From positions 930,001 through 994,000 of the forward strand of contig NZ_CP006019.1 in the NCBI RefSeq assembly GCF_000725425.1: a stretch of DNA of 64,000 nucleotides, written 5' to 3'. How positions within the stretch are numbered: the first letter of the stretch is position 1; each line of letters starts with the position of its first letter. Origin of the DNA: Palaeococcus pacificus DY20341 (GTDB lineage Archaea; Methanobacteriota_B; Thermococci; Thermococcales; Thermococcaceae). Positions 8,414 through 18,160 of this stretch are shown piece by piece. The notes under the pieces are model-generated. The model ran no database searches. It was not told the DNA's origin and saw only the letters and a list, made by a program, of their open reading frames with translations. Made by a program: the position numbers and the translations under genes.

Positions 8414-8554
8414 ATGGCGGTGTTGAAGGCTATTAAAGTTAAAGATAGAGACGGAGAAACCTTCTTTAAGTGCCCAAGGTGCGGCATGCTCTTTAGAAAG
8501 AGCAAAGATTATGTAAAGCACGTTAACAAGTCCCACGGTCACCTCTTCAAGTGA
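8414..8554 (+). CDS. Small C2H2 zinc-finger protein
   Basis: A 46-residue frame with a ribosome site (GGGGGGATTGGG) just before its ATG. The product has a single classic zinc finger: CPRCGMLF followed by HVNKSHGH, giving C-X2-C and H-X4-H ligands, with a short basic C-terminus. Very small proteins of this type are conserved in Thermococcales as far as I recall and may bind nucleic acid or protein; no defined role is known to me. The gene stands alone between tRNA-Arg and a membrane regulator, with a TTTTAAGATA-type promoter upstream. Confidence 0.82.
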   Translation: MAVLKAIKVKDRDGETFFKCPRCGMLFRKSKDYVKHVNKSHGHLFK

Positions 8555-8636
8555 TTCTAATTTGATTTTTCTCTTCTTGGTTCGTTTTCTAAAAAGTTTT
8601 TTAAGCATCTTTCCTTAATCATTATAAGGAGGGATA

Positions 8637-9638
8637 ATGTTGGATAGGAAAGTGCTTTTTATACTTGGCATACTGCTGGCTTCACTGGTTCCCCTCTCTG
8701 CGGTGAGTGCCCAGAATGATAAGAATGTCTATTACGATATTATCATAGTGAGGAATGATAATCTCATTGATTATATTGTTGCTCTGCCCTATGCTGCGGC
8801 ATTTGACATACCAATCCTCCCTGTAAACCCAACGCAACTTGATGAGCAAACGAAAGCCCAGCTCTACTCTTATGCCCAATTGGGATGGAAGGAGATCCTA
8901 ATCGTGGGAAATACAAATGCTGTTAGTGCAGAGGTTGAAAATGAACTTATGCGGATGGGGTTCAACGTTAAGAGGGTTGGTGGAGAATATAGAACCGACA
9001 CAGCTGAGAGGTTAGCTACTCACTTTTACTCCCATTCAGACATCGTGTTTTTAGCGAGTTCAAGTGATTATGGTTCCGCTTTGGTGGCGGCGAAGTTTGC
9101 GATGGAGTATAAAGCTCCGCTATTACTAACGCTCGACAACGACTTATCCGAACCTGCTGAAAATGCCCTCAAGGAGTTGGGGGTAACTCAGGTTGTAATG
9201 GTTGGAGCGGGGCTTTCATCAAACATACAAGAAAAACTTGAAGCAGAAGGATACACTGTTTTCTGGTACGCTAAGTATTTGGATACCCTTCCTAGGAAGC
9301 CTAAAGAGGAAGCGCCTGAATCTCCGTACAAATACTTAATAATGGGTGCAGTTCTTGCATTAGTCCTTTCACTCCCTGTTGTAGTGTACTATGGTAAAAA
9401 GAGATGGAGCGCTAACGTAGTTCCTGTGGAAGTGCTCACAGAGAAAGAGCGTATAGTCATAGAGGCTATACTAAAAGCTGGTGGCACTGTAAAGCAGGAG
9501 GACTTGCCTGAGATGACCAACTATTCAAGACCTACAGTGAGCAGAATAATCCAAGAGCTTGAGAAAAAGCAGCTCATATCGAGGGAAAAAGTAGGAAAGA
9601 CGTTCATAGTGAAGCTAATAAAGGAGATTCGTCTCTGA
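8637..9638 (+). CDS. Membrane-anchored regulator: cell-wall-binding-like ectodomain plus cytoplasmic winged HTH
   Basis: This 333-residue protein starts with a signal peptide or anchor (VLFILGILLASLVPLSAVSA). Residues about 30-215 form an extracellular domain resembling cell-wall-binding repeat 2 (KEILIVGNTNAVSAEVENEL; VKRVGGEYRTDTAERLA). A transmembrane helix follows at about 238-258 (LIMGAVLALVLSLPVVVYYG) with basic residues after it, and then a winged helix-turn-helix (LPEMTNYSRPTVSRIIQELEKK) to the end. The layout suggests one-component signalling from the envelope to DNA. The start follows AGGAGGGATA. The ligand and target genes are unknown; the gene is monocistronic. Confidence 0.8.
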   Translation: MLDRKVLFILGILLASLVPLSAVSAQNDKNVYYDIIIVRNDNLIDYIVALPYAAAFDIPILPVNPTQLDEQTKAQLYSYAQLGWKEILIVGNTNAVSAEVENELMRMGFNVKRVGGEYRTDTAERLATHFYSHSDIVFLASSSDYGSALVAAKFAMEYKAPLLLTLDNDLSEPAENALKELGVTQVVMVGAGLSSNIQEKLEAEGYTVFWYAKYLDTLPRKPKEEAPESPYKYLIMGAVLALVLSLPVVVYYGKKRWSANVVPVEVLTEKERIVIEAILKAGGTVKQEDLPEMTNYSRPTVSRIIQELEKKQLISREKVGKTFIVKLIKEIRL

Positions 9639-9718
9639 GGTCCGAAAGCCCTAACCGATCATCATTTTTTTCAGGGTCCTGGCTTTTCTTCATCCCTCTT
9701 TAATAAAAGATAAAGGAA

Positions 9719-10396
9719 TCAAAGCTCGAAGCTCTCTCCCGGCTTGAGGATGACCACTTGAGCTTTTCCACCTACGAGATCCTTAAACTCCTCCGGGTCT
9801 TTAGCTATTGGGGGGAACGTATTGTAGTGCATTGGAACAACGTACTTTGGTTTGAGCAGTTCCACAGCTTTAGCCGCTTCTCTCGGCCCCATCGTGAAGT
9901 GCCCACCTATTGGTAACAGAGCAACATCTATTCCATAAAGCTCAGCGAAGAGCTCCATATCCTTGAAAACGTAAGTATCTCCAGCGTGATAAATATTAAC
10001 GCCATCGAGCTCCACTATGAACCCGCAGGCTGTTCCTATCTCATACTTACCGTTGCTGCTTGAGTGCCATGCCGGCACCTGAACGATTTTAACGCCATCC
10101 ACTTCAGTTGGGCCGTAGTTCATGCCAATCGTTGTTATACCCGCATTGCCCTCCACAAGATAGTTTGCTATGTCGTACATGGCCACAATTTTAGCGCCTG
10201 TCTTTTGGGCAATTGCAACAGCATCACCGAGATGGTCGCCGTGTGCGTGTGTAATTAGTATTAAATCCACTTTTTCAAATTCTTCAGGCTTTGCTGCGGC
10301 GCTCGGGTTCCCTGTCAAGAAGGGATCAATCAAAATGGTCTTCTCTTTTCCTTTAATCTCAAAGGCCGCATGTCCCAAAAACCTAATCTCCACCAT
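9719..10396 (-). CDS. Metallo-beta-lactamase-fold hydrolase (UPF0173/UlaG-like)
   Basis: A 225-residue metal-dependent hydrolase. Metal ligands are visible in HAHGDHLGD, in HAGDTY and in the late PMHYNTFPP. It belongs to the UPF0173 family, related to L-ascorbate-6-phosphate lactonase UlaG; its substrate in archaea is not established. A perfect GGAGGTGAT stands before the ATG at 10396, which is preferred over the TTG fifteen bases upstream inside that site. The gene is divergent from the acyl-CoA synthetase gene. Confidence 0.9.
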   Translation of the reverse strand: MVEIRFLGHAAFEIKGKEKTILIDPFLTGNPSAAAKPEEFEKVDLILITHAHGDHLGDAVAIAQKTGAKIVAMYDIANYLVEGNAGITTIGMNYGPTEVDGVKIVQVPAWHSSSNGKYEIGTACGFIVELDGVNIYHAGDTYVFKDMELFAELYGIDVALLPIGGHFTMGPREAAKAVELLKPKYVVPMHYNTFPPIAKDPEEFKDLVGGKAQVVILKPGESFEL

Positions 10397-10476
10397 CACA
10401 ATCACCTCCAAAGCATATAATAACCTGAGATAACTTAAAGGTTTTGTGTTCTCTGTTTTTAAACTTTAAAAATACC

Positions 10477-10495
10477 AAGGCATCAGTGCCTTTTT
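10477..10495 (+). terminator. Hairpin followed by T-run, upstream of the acyl-CoA synthetase promoter
   Basis: AAGGCA-TCAG-TGCCTT forms a six-pair stem followed by a run of T on the plus strand. It lies before the TATA box of the next gene (ACTTATATAG, 10562-10571), so it is not an attenuator of that gene. It could end an unseen short + transcript or limit antisense transcription. Low confidence. Confidence 0.3.
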
Positions 10496-10593
10496 ATGCT
10501 CACTAAAGCGTTACTTTTACCTATTTGTGGGCAAAAACGACTAATTGTCTATTCTCGGAAAACTTATATAGACTTTCACCGAGGTGAAATACG

Positions 10594-11973
10594 GTGATTG
10601 TAAAAATGACGCTCGATTACTTTTTTAATCCACGCTCAATAGCAGTGCTCGGAGCATCCAATGACCCATTAAAGTTGGGTTATGAAGTCTTCAAAAACCT
10701 CAAAAACTATGGCGGCAAAGTCTATCCAATCAACATTAAAGAGGAGGAAGTTCAGGGCGTCAAAGCATACAAGAACGTCAAGGACATCCCCGATGAAGTT
10801 GACATGGCAGTTATCGTCGTTCCAAAGCGCTTCGTTAAGCAGGCAGTCATTGACTGTGGAGAGAAGGGAGTGAAGGGAATTGTGCTCATTACGGCAGGAT
10901 TTGGTGAAATGGGCGAAGAAGGCAAAAGGGAAGAGAGGGAACTGGTGGAGATAGCCCATAAGTACGGCATGCGCATAATTGGACCAAACTGTGTTGGAAT
11001 AATGAACACTCACAATAACATGAACGCCACGTTCATAACGAACGCTGTGAAGGGAAGTGTGGCTTTCGTTTCTCAAAGCGGTGCTCTGGGAGCAGGAATC
11101 GTTTACAAGACTATCAAAGAAAATGTAGGATTCTCAAAGTTCATAAGCGTTGGAAACATGAGCGACTTGGATTTTGGCGACTTAATGGAAGCTTTGGCGG
11201 AGGATGAAGAAAGCAAAGCCATAGCTCTCTACATCGAGGGCTTAAAGGATGGTAAGAAGTTCATGGAGATAGCAAAGAAAGTCAGCAAGAAGAAGCCCAT
11301 CATAGCCCTAAAAGCTGGAAAGAGTGAAAGCGGTGCTAGGGCGGCTTCATCGCACACGGGAAGCTTGGCGGGAAGCTATGCCATTTATGATGCTGCATTC
11401 AGGCAGAGCGGAGTTTTGGTGGCCAACAATATCGACGAGATGCTGAGCATGGCGAGGGCCTTCACCCAACCTCTGCCAAAGGGCAAGCGCGTGGCTATAA
11501 TGACGAATGCCGGCGGGCCGGGTGTTTTAACGGCCGATGAGATAGACAAGCACGGCCTAAAGTTAGCTAACCTGAAGGAAGAGACCATGCAAAAGCTTAG
11601 GGAGTTCCTACCTCCAATGGCAGCCGTTAAGAACCCGGTGGACATGATAGCAAGCGCTAGAGGCGAAGATTACTACAAGACAGCAAAGCTCCTCCTTGAG
11701 GATGAGAATGTTGATATTCTAATAGCTATTTGTGTTGTTCCAACGTTCGCGGGCATGACCCCTACAGAGCATGCCGAGGGAGTAATTAGAGCGGTGAAGG
11801 AAGTAAACAACGGAAAGCCCGTCTTGGGACTCTTCATGGCTGGCTATGTTAGTGAAAAAGCAAAAGAGCTCCTCGAAAGAGAAGGCATTCCCTCTTATGA
11901 GCGCCCCGAAGACGTTGGAATAGCTGCTTACGCTTTGGCTAAATTCGGTGAGATTAAAAATGGGAATGAATGA
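10594..11973 (+). CDS. ADP-forming acyl-CoA synthetase, alpha subunit (aryl-acid type)
   Basis: This 459-residue alpha subunit of archaeal ADP-forming acyl-CoA synthetase converts an acyl-CoA, ADP and phosphate to the free acid, CoA and ATP. It has a Rossmann CoA-binding domain (FNPRSIAVLGASNDP) and two CoA-ligase domains. The phospho-accepting histidine is His254 in SSHTGSLAG. The GTG start has GAGGTGA six bases upstream. It is followed after ten bases by iorA and iorB, the same arrangement as the Pyrococcus furiosus ACS II gene beside its ior genes, so arylacetyl-CoA from aromatic amino acids is the likely substrate. The beta subunit is not in the window. Confidence 0.92.
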   Translation: MIVKMTLDYFFNPRSIAVLGASNDPLKLGYEVFKNLKNYGGKVYPINIKEEEVQGVKAYKNVKDIPDEVDMAVIVVPKRFVKQAVIDCGEKGVKGIVLITAGFGEMGEEGKREERELVEIAHKYGMRIIGPNCVGIMNTHNNMNATFITNAVKGSVAFVSQSGALGAGIVYKTIKENVGFSKFISVGNMSDLDFGDLMEALAEDEESKAIALYIEGLKDGKKFMEIAKKVSKKKPIIALKAGKSESGARAASSHTGSLAGSYAIYDAAFRQSGVLVANNIDEMLSMARAFTQPLPKGKRVAIMTNAGGPGVLTADEIDKHGLKLANLKEETMQKLREFLPPMAAVKNPVDMIASARGEDYYKTAKLLLEDENVDILIAICVVPTFAGMTPTEHAEGVIRAVKEVNNGKPVLGLFMAGYVSEKAKELLEREGIPSYERPEDVGIAAYALAKFGEIKNGNE

Positions 11974-11983
11974 GGTGGTTTGA

Positions 11984-13921
11984 ATGGCAAAGGTAACTGA
12001 TATGGTTTTATGGGACAAGCCGGGAGAAAAAGTTCTCCTTTTAGGAAACCAGGCAATAGCTAGAGGTGCACTTGAGGCAAACATAGCAGTTTACGCCGCT
12101 TATCCAGGAACCCCAAGCTCTGAGCTAACGGACACCATGGCAATGGTTGCTGAGAAGGCTGGCGTTTACATGGAGTACTCAACCAATGAGAAGGTGGCTT
12201 TTGAGACGGCTTTAGCGGCCGCTTGGAGCGGCTTAAGGGCCATGACCGCAATGAAGCACGTAGGTCTTAACGTAGCCGCCGATACATTCATGAGCGCCGT
12301 TGGAATGGGCGTTGAAGGCGGTTTTGTCATAATGGTCGCTGACGACCCAAGCATGTGGTCTTCACAAAACGAGCAGGACACAAGGGTTTATGCAAAGTTT
12401 GCAAACGTCCCAGTTTTGGAGCCAAGCTCACCGCATGAGGCCAAGGAAATGACCAAATACGCCTTTGAGCTCAGCGAGAAGTTCAAGCACATGGTTATCC
12501 TGAGAACCACAACAAGGATTTCACACGCAAGAGGAGACATTGAGCTAGGAGAGCTCCCTGAGGAGATAAAGCAGGCAAAGAGAAAGTTTGGTGACTTCAA
12601 GAAGGACTCCTCTCGTTTCGTTGACGTTCCATCAAATGCAAGGAGATTCCACCCACAGATCCTCGAGAAGATTGAGAAGATTAGGGAGGAACTCGCGGAG
12701 TGTCCATTCAACTGGATTGAAGGCAAAGAGGATGCAAAAGTTGGTATCATCGCTCCGGGGTTGAGCTATGCCTACGTTAAGGAAGCTCTAGCCTGGCTCG
12801 GCGTTGAGGATGTAAAGGTTCTTAAGCTCGGTACTCCATTCCCAGTCCCATTCAAGCTCGTTGAGCGCTTTATGGACGGCCTTGAGAGAGTTCTAATCGT
12901 TGAGGAGCTCGAACCTGTCGTTGAGGAGCAGATAAAGACATGGGCCTTTGATAAGAAGCTCAGCATTGAGATTAAGGGCAAAGAGATAGTTCCAAGGATT
13001 TATGAGATGACCACGAGAAGAGCCGTTGAAGCCATTGCAAAGTTCCTTGGATTGGAGATGCCAATCAACTATGAGGAGCTCGACGAAAAGTATGAGAAAG
13101 TTAAGGCTATGGTCCCACCAAGACCACCAAGCCTCTGTCCAGCCTGTCCACACAGGAACAGCTTCTACGCCATAAAGAAGGCCACGAAAGGAAAGGCAAT
13201 CTATCCGAGTGATATTGGATGTTACACCCTTGGTCTGCTCCCACCGCTCAACGCTGTTGATACCACCGTCGCTATGGGAGGCTCAATAGGAATCGCTCAC
13301 GGTTTAAGCATTGCTCAAAACGGTGCCATTAACGAGAGCCAGAGAAATGAGGAGAAGAAGGTTATTGTTGCCACAATTGGAGACTCAACGTTCTACCACA
13401 CTGGACTTCCAGCTTTGGCAAATGCAATCTATAACAGATCCAACGTCCTCATAGTTGTCCTCGACAACTTTGTCACGGCAATGACTGGAGACCAGCCAAA
13501 CCCAAGCACAGGACAAACACCCCACGGAATGGGTAAGCAAATCCCAATTGAGGAAGTTGCAAAGGCAATGGGTGCAGATTATGTTGCTGTGGTTGACCCA
13601 TACGACATTAAGAAGACCTACGAGACAATAAAAGAGGCTCTTGAAGTTGAAGGTGTTAGCGTCGTCGTCTCAAGAAGAATATGTGCCCTCCACAAGATTG
13701 GCGAGATGAGGAAGAAGAAGGAGAAGTGGCCAATCTACTACGTGAACGAGGAGAAGTGTACGGGATGTAGGGTATGTATAAACACCTACGGCTGTCCAGC
13801 TATCTATTGGAACGAGGAGAAGAAAGTCGCACAGGTCAACCCAACCATGTGCTGGGGCTGCGGAGGATGTGCGCAAGTGTGTCCATTTGGGGCCTTTGAG
13901 ACTGAGGGGGGAGAGCAATGA
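11984..13921 (+). CDS. iorA: Indolepyruvate:ferredoxin oxidoreductase alpha subunit
   Basis: The 645-residue catalytic subunit oxidatively decarboxylates aryl pyruvates, made by transamination of Trp, Phe and Tyr, to aryl-CoA and reduced ferredoxin. The N-terminal pyrimidine-binding part and the TPP-binding segment ([16 protein letters not shown] with a following [13 protein letters not shown]) are present. The C-terminus holds two ferredoxin-like [4Fe-4S] motifs near residues 591 ([13 protein letters not shown]) and 622 ([12 protein letters not shown]), plus the family motif CPACPHR. The start follows GAGGTGG, and its last four bases overlap iorB. Confidence 0.97.
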   Translation: MAKVTDMVLWDKPGEKVLLLGNQAIARGALEANIAVYAAYPGTPSSELTDTMAMVAEKAGVYMEYSTNEKVAFETALAAAWSGLRAMTAMKHVGLNVAADTFMSAVGMGVEGGFVIMVADDPSMWSSQNEQDTRVYAKFANVPVLEPSSPHEAKEMTKYAFELSEKFKHMVILRTTTRISHARGDIELGELPEEIKQAKRKFGDFKKDSSRFVDVPSNARRFHPQILEKIEKIREELAECPFNWIEGKEDAKVGIIAPGLSYAYVKEALAWLGVEDVKVLKLGTPFPVPFKLVERFMDGLERVLIVEELEPVVEEQIKTWAFDKKLSIEIKGKEIVPRIYEMTTRRAVEAIAKFLGLEMPINYEELDEKYEKVKAMVPPRPPSLCPACPHRNSFYAIKKATKGKAIYPSDIGCYTLGLLPPLNAVDTTVAMGGSIGIAHGLSIAQNGAINESQRNEEKKVIVATIGDSTFYHTGLPALANAIYNRSNVLIVVLDNFVTAMTGDQPNPSTGQTPHGMGKQIPIEEVAKAMGADYVAVVDPYDIKKTYETIKEALEVEGVSVVVSRRICALHKIGEMRKKKEKWPIYYVNEEKCTGCRVCINTYGCPAIYWNEEKKVAQVNPTMCWGCGGCAQVCPFGAFETEGGEQ

Positions 13922-14526
13922 GGGAGTATAACATTGTAATCACAGGTGTTGGAGGCCAAGGTGTTCTCACGGCCTCAAACATCCTTGGTTGGGCTGCTCT
14001 TAGAGCCGGCCACAAGGTAAGATTGGGAGAAGTTCACGGAATGAGCCAAAGGTTTGGAAGCGTTATCTCCTACGTCCGCTTTGGTGAGGACGTTTATGGA
14101 GCAATGGTGCCCGAAGGAAAGGCCGACGTTTTAATGTCCTTTGAGCCTGTTGAGGCCCTAAGATACATCAACTACCTCAAAAAGGGAGGAATGGTTGTCG
14201 TTAACACAAGCCCAATTCCACCAGTTCAAGTTTCAATGGGCAAAGCTACATACCCAAGCATTGAAGAGATTAAGAAGGTCGTTGAGGAGGACTTTAAGGC
14301 CAAGTGGATAGGCTTCAACGCTGAGAAGCTTGCTCTTGAGGCGGGCCACGTCGTTACAACCAACACAGTTCTCATCGGAGCATTAACCCAAGTCCCAGAG
14401 TTCCCCCTTGGGGAAGATCACGTGAGGGAAGTCATAAGAATAAGTGTTCCACCAAAGGCCGTGGATATGAACATGAAGGCCTTTGACCTGGGAATCAAGG
14501 CCGCAAAAGAGATTTTAGGGCTTTGA
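13918..14526 (+). CDS. iorB: Indolepyruvate:ferredoxin oxidoreductase beta subunit
   Basis: The 202-residue gamma-type domain subunit ([18 protein letters not shown] at the N-terminus, then [13 protein letters not shown]) pairs with IorA. It begins at ATGA overlapping the iorA stop, so translation is coupled. The short T-rich stretch after the stop probably ends the acyl-CoA synthetase-iorAB transcript; the next gene (tbp) converges. Confidence 0.96.
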   Translation: MREYNIVITGVGGQGVLTASNILGWAALRAGHKVRLGEVHGMSQRFGSVISYVRFGEDVYGAMVPEGKADVLMSFEPVEALRYINYLKKGGMVVVNTSPIPPVQVSMGKATYPSIEEIKKVVEEDFKAKWIGFNAEKLALEAGHVVTTNTVLIGALTQVPEFPLGEDHVREVIRISVPPKAVDMNMKAFDLGIKAAKEILGL

Positions 14527-14585
14527 TTTTTCTTCTTTTCTAAATTTTAATTCTCGTGAAAAAGCTAAGTTAAAGAGAAAAGAGC

Positions 14586-15155
14586 TTAGAACTCCCAGCT
14601 CTCTGTTAGTCCGTACTTCTCAAGCTCGTGGAGCAACTTTTTAACAGCTTCCCAGGCGTCGTGTTCGCTTTTAGCGCCACTGCACACGATTTTACCGGAG
14701 CTGAATAGCAAGATAACAGCTCTCGGGTCTTTTACCCTATAAATAACGCCGGGGAACTGCTCTGGTTCGTACTCACAGTTTGGAAGGGCCAAAGCAACGG
14801 CATCGAGGTTAAACTCCATACCAATGTCACCGCTAAACACCATGTTTTGAATGTCTATTTGAGGTGCCCTTTGGAACTTTGCTCCAATCTTTGAGAGCAT
14901 TCCAACGAGCTTTGAAACTGCACCTTCAATGTCTTCAACACTCTTAGCTCCAGTAACGACCAGCTTTCCTGAGCTGAAAACGAGAAGAGCAACTTTTGGC
15001 TCGTCAAAGCGGCAAATAATTCCGGGGAACTCTTCGGGATTGTACTTAGAGTTCGGGCAAATCTCTATTACTTTTTCCAAATCCAAAGAAGTGAACAAGT
15101 CCACAGAGGCAACGATATTCTCAATTCTTAGCTTTACCTTGCTCATATCTACCAC
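14586..15155 (-). CDS. tbp: TATA-box-binding protein TBP
   Basis: The 189-residue basal transcription factor recognises TATA boxes together with TFB. It has the pseudo-symmetric two-repeat saddle: the [18 protein letters not shown] and [15 protein letters not shown] blocks recur as [17 protein letters not shown] and [15 protein letters not shown]. The GTG start has GGGGGTG six bases before it; an ATG three codons later is the alternative. The tail is short, without a long acidic extension. It is transcribed toward iorB and away from the DUF356 gene. Confidence 0.97.
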   Translation of the reverse strand: MVDMSKVKLRIENIVASVDLFTSLDLEKVIEICPNSKYNPEEFPGIICRFDEPKVALLVFSSGKLVVTGAKSVEDIEGAVSKLVGMLSKIGAKFQRAPQIDIQNMVFSGDIGMEFNLDAVALALPNCEYEPEQFPGVIYRVKDPRAVILLFSSGKIVCSGAKSEHDAWEAVKKLLHELEKYGLTESWEF

Positions 15156-15381
15156 AAATTACACCCCCGATTAGTGGGTTTAAAAACCCTCCTTTTATAT
15201 ACTCCCCCCAGCCTTTTTAAACTTAACCGTATAAAAGGACAAAATCTAGTGCTTTAAACTAACTCTTGTTCATCTTTAGCTGCTTATTATTGTAGTAACT
15301 CCAACTCTCAGTGTTTAAAATTGAACTCCATGGGCATACATTTAAATAGGGGCTCTAAGAAGTTATGGATGGTGAGGAATC

Positions 15382-15768
15382 ATGAAAAACACGATGGTTT
15401 TAGTGAGAACAGACGACTTCCAAAAGGCCATGGTGGCCTTAGCTGATCTTGTGAGATACGGCGGGATGAAGATTAGGGGAGAGCCAAGGATAGTTCCTCC
15501 TGCACTCTCAGATTGGGCTTTTGAGAAAGTGGTGGGAGAGAAGCCCAAAAAAAGGTACAGCGCTCATGTAGTAGCACAGATAGACCTGCCCCCTGCAAAA
15601 GCAATAGGGCGCTTGAGGGAAATTCATCCTCCAGCTCACATAATAGTAATACCTCCCCAGAGCAAGGTTCACGGTGAACTTCTGCGCCTTTGGGGCACTC
15701 TCGAGAAGCTCAAAGGCTTCCACCAGCCTAAGGAAATTAGAAGAGAAAGTAAAGACGAAGAAGAGTGA
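15382..15768 (+). CDS. DUF356-family protein
   Basis: A 128-residue archaeal protein of the DUF356 family, with typical segments VLVRTDDFQKAMVALADL and REIHPPAHIIVIPP. No function is known. A GGTGAGG site precedes the ATG at 15382. The stop codon directly abuts the stop codon of the convergent aMBF1 gene; the junction AGTGATCACT is a palindrome. The acidic C-terminal tail (KDEEE) is probably disordered. Confidence 0.8.
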   Translation: MKNTMVLVRTDDFQKAMVALADLVRYGGMKIRGEPRIVPPALSDWAFEKVVGEKPKKRYSAHVVAQIDLPPAKAIGRLREIHPPAHIIVIPPQSKVHGELLRLWGTLEKLKGFHQPKEIRRESKDEEE

Positions 15769-16302
15769 TCACTTCTTTCTCTTCTTAACTTTAATCCTCG
15801 CTATATCGCCCAGAGTTGGCTCGTAGTCCTTTGGAATCTTTGCTTTCTCCTCGTGGACTTCTTCCACACGCTCAATGAGTGTTATCTTAAAGTACCTCTC
15901 GAGCTTCTTGGCATCATCGATGGTAGGCATGTACTCGCCGTGGGCAATTCTCCTCAGCACATTGACGGAAAGTCCGACTTTATGGGAGAGCTCCTCATAG
16001 CTCAGTCCGCTCTTTCTAATGGCGTTGCTCACTATCTCAGCGTAGTCTTCAACAATGTCCTCGGTGTATAGCGGCCTCTCGCGTTTGGGCATTGTTTTGG
16101 GTCTAGGTCTTGGTCTTGAAACCTCTCTTCTCCTTTCTCTTCCTGTAGGCATAGGGCTCCAGGTTCCGGGTTTTTTCTTTGAGTATCTTTCATAACAGCT
16201 GTTGCAGACTAAGAGTTCCGCTCCTTCGAGCTTTATGGTGTGTCCAGGCCCTCTTATTTGAGCACCGCAGATTTCACAGAGTTTGGGCTGTTTCTTTGGC
16301 AT
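15769..16302 (-). CDS. Archaeal multiprotein bridging factor aMBF1
   Basis: A 177-residue transcription cofactor. The N-terminus is a zinc ribbon (CEICGAQI with a second CNSCYERY pair), followed by a basic, proline-rich linker and a lambda-Cro-type HTH (LSYEELSHKVGLSVNVLRRIAHG). This is the archaeal MBF1 layout; the protein has been linked to translation as well as transcription. The ATG at 16302 is chosen because the upstream GTG lies inside the AAGGTGAT ribosome site. It is divergent from the GNAT gene. Confidence 0.92.
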   Translation of the reverse strand: MPKKQPKLCEICGAQIRGPGHTIKLEGAELLVCNSCYERYSKKKPGTWSPMPTGRERRREVSRPRPRPKTMPKRERPLYTEDIVEDYAEIVSNAIRKSGLSYEELSHKVGLSVNVLRRIAHGEYMPTIDDAKKLERYFKITLIERVEEVHEEKAKIPKDYEPTLGDIARIKVKKRKK

Positions 16303-16374
16303 CACTATCACCTTCTCCTTCTCACTTATACCTTCGTACCGGAGGATAAAAATCTGTCTATTACAACCAACTAA

Positions 16375-16388
16375 GGATTTATAAATCC
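16375..16388 (+). promoter_or_regulatory. Palindromic TATA box upstream of the GNAT gene
   Basis: GGATTTATAAATCC is a perfect 14-bp palindrome containing a TATA box. It is centred about 31 bases before the ATG at 16413, so the GNAT transcript would be leaderless or nearly so, in line with the absence of a Shine-Dalgarno. As a symmetric site it could also serve as a repressor operator or act toward the divergent aMBF1 gene. Confidence 0.55.
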
Positions 16389-16412
16389 TTTTGCATTCAG
16401 TTTCAAATAGGT

Positions 16413-16883
16413 ATGAATGGTCTAAAAATTGAGAAGCTAAAGGAGTGGAATGAGGAGATACTTGAGAGGTTAGTTCAGATTTACATGCAGGGTTATGATG
16501 GGCTAAGAGAGTACGGTGGAGAAGGCGTGGGATATGCTAGGAGGTACTTAAGCTGGTACCTGAAAAAAATGAGAGATGGCTTTTTTGTCGCTAAAATTGG
16601 GGATAACATAGTAGGCTTTGCCGTCTGCGCGAGGGACTGGTATCATAAGTTTTTGGGTGAAAGGGTTGGCTATATCGGGGAGCTCGTGGTTGATAAAGAG
16701 TATCAAGGCCACCATGTCGGCGGTGCTTTAATGGAGGCCTGTTTAGATTATTTAAAAGGATGCAAAAAGATAGCTCTTGAAGTTGGAGTAAAAAACGAAA
16801 ATGCCATACGCTTCTATGAGCGCTGGGGATTTAAGAAAGTAGGAACCGAAGGCAAGTGGGTTGTAATGGTGAGGGAAGTTTAA
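16413..16883 (+). CDS. GNAT-family N-acetyltransferase
   Basis: A 156-residue acetyl-CoA-dependent acetyltransferase. The fold's central strand and pyrophosphate loop are visible ([24 protein letters not shown]), and the C-terminal motif [17 protein letters not shown] is characteristic. The loop QGHHVGG departs slightly from the usual QxxGxG/A but keeps spacing. Substrate unknown (protein N-terminus, amino acid or small molecule). The transcript is probably leaderless. The gene is followed by purA, which has its own ribosome site. Confidence 0.88.
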   Translation: MNGLKIEKLKEWNEEILERLVQIYMQGYDGLREYGGEGVGYARRYLSWYLKKMRDGFFVAKIGDNIVGFAVCARDWYHKFLGERVGYIGELVVDKEYQGHHVGGALMEACLDYLKGCKKIALEVGVKNENAIRFYERWGFKKVGTEGKWVVMVREV

Positions 16884-16966
16884 CATTTTCTTGTCAATTT
16901 TCAACCACAATCATTTTAAAGATGCCACCTACATACCTATGGATAACCCTTTTAGGTGAAGAAAAA

Positions 16967-17986
16967 ATGCCAAGCTACATAGTCGTCGGCGGTCAATGGG
17001 GAGATGAAGGAAAAGGTTCTATAATTGCTTATCTTGCCCAAAAAGATGAACCCGATGTTATAGCAAGAGGTGGAGTAGGAACAAACGCTGGACACAGCGT
17101 TTACATAAACGGCATCAAGTACGCGGTAAGGCAATTGCCAACAGGCTTTATGCAAACTAAAGCAAGGCTTTTGGTTGGTGCCGGAGTTTTAGTTGATCCT
17201 GATGTTTTCTTCCATGAGCTTGAGCACCTCAAGGATTTCAACGTCAAAGAGAGGGTGGGCATTGACTACAGGTGCACAATCATAGAGCCCCAGCACAAAG
17301 AACTGGATAGGTCTAACGCTCACCTTCACGGTAAAATAGGAACCACAGGAAGCGGTTGCGGCCCAGCAAATGCAGATAGGATCATGAGAATAGCAAAGCA
17401 GGCAAAGGACATTAAGGAGCTCGAGCCATACTTAACGGATGTTGCTCAAGAGGTTAATGATGCGCTCGATGAAGGTGCTTTAGTCCTCATAGAGGGAACT
17501 CAAGGCTTTGGATTAAGCCTCTACTATGGAAGTTATCCTTACGTTACATCGAAGGATACGAGCGCTTCAGCAATAGCGAGTGACGTTGGAGTCGGCCCAA
17601 CGAGGATAGATGATGTTATCGTGGTGTTCAAAAGCTTCCCAACGCGCGTTGGTGCGGGCCCATTCCCAACGGAGATGAGCGAGGAAGAGGCGGATAAAAT
17701 GGGCCTAGTGGAGTACGGCACAGTGACGGGAAGGAGAAGAAGAGTTGGATGGTTTGACTATGAGTTCGCACGCTACTCCGCAAGGGTCAACGGTGCCACA
17801 ATGCTCGCAATAACAATGCTTGACAAGTACGACAGCGAAGCATTTGGCGTCACCGACTACGACAAGCTCCCACAAAGGGCTAAAGAGTTCATTGAGGGCA
17901 TTGAGGAGCGCGTAGGTGTTCCCGTCGGCCTGATAAAGACCGGCCCGGAAATGGAACACATAATTGATTTGAGAGAGAACATTTGA
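16967..17986 (+). CDS. purA: Adenylosuccinate synthetase
   Basis: The 339-residue enzyme couples GTP hydrolysis to joining IMP and aspartate, the first committed step to AMP. It carries GQWGDEGKG at residues 8-16, GTNAGHS, the [13 protein letters not shown] loop and [14 protein letters not shown]. Archaeal PurA is shorter than the ~430-residue bacterial enzyme, so the length is normal. AGGTGA stands seven bases before the ATG at 16967; an upstream in-frame extension into the GNAT gene is rejected. Confidence 0.97.
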   Translation: MPSYIVVGGQWGDEGKGSIIAYLAQKDEPDVIARGGVGTNAGHSVYINGIKYAVRQLPTGFMQTKARLLVGAGVLVDPDVFFHELEHLKDFNVKERVGIDYRCTIIEPQHKELDRSNAHLHGKIGTTGSGCGPANADRIMRIAKQAKDIKELEPYLTDVAQEVNDALDEGALVLIEGTQGFGLSLYYGSYPYVTSKDTSASAIASDVGVGPTRIDDVIVVFKSFPTRVGAGPFPTEMSEEEADKMGLVEYGTVTGRRRRVGWFDYEFARYSARVNGATMLAITMLDKYDSEAFGVTDYDKLPQRAKEFIEGIEERVGVPVGLIKTGPEMEHIIDLRENI

Positions 17987-18050
17987 TTCCCTTTCTCCTT
18001 TATTCGCTTATTCAAAAAGCTTTTATTTTGGGGTAGCTAGTTAGTAGCGA

Positions 18051-18128
18051 GGGCCCGTGGCTTAGTATGGATAGAGCGTCGCCCTCCGGAGGCGAAGGTC
18101 GCGGGTTCAAATCCCGCCGGGCCCGCCA
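18051..18128 (+). tRNA. tRNA-Arg (CCG)
   Basis: Cloverleaf with acceptor GGGCCCG/CGGGCCC, anticodon stem TCGCC/GGCGA around the loop CTCCGGA (anticodon CCG), T-loop TTCAAAT, discriminator G and encoded CCA. A weak TATA-like GCTTTTATTTTG lies about 28 bases upstream. Confidence 0.96.
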
Positions 18129-18160
18129 TAAGAAACTTTTGCTAATTGATGTTGATGCAT

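Noticed and set aside
9640-9718. Box C/D RNA on the minus strand
   Set aside because: ATGATGA and one CTGA are present, but the possible guides are 15-19 nt and the final D box is CTCA. It is more likely the end region of the two convergent genes.
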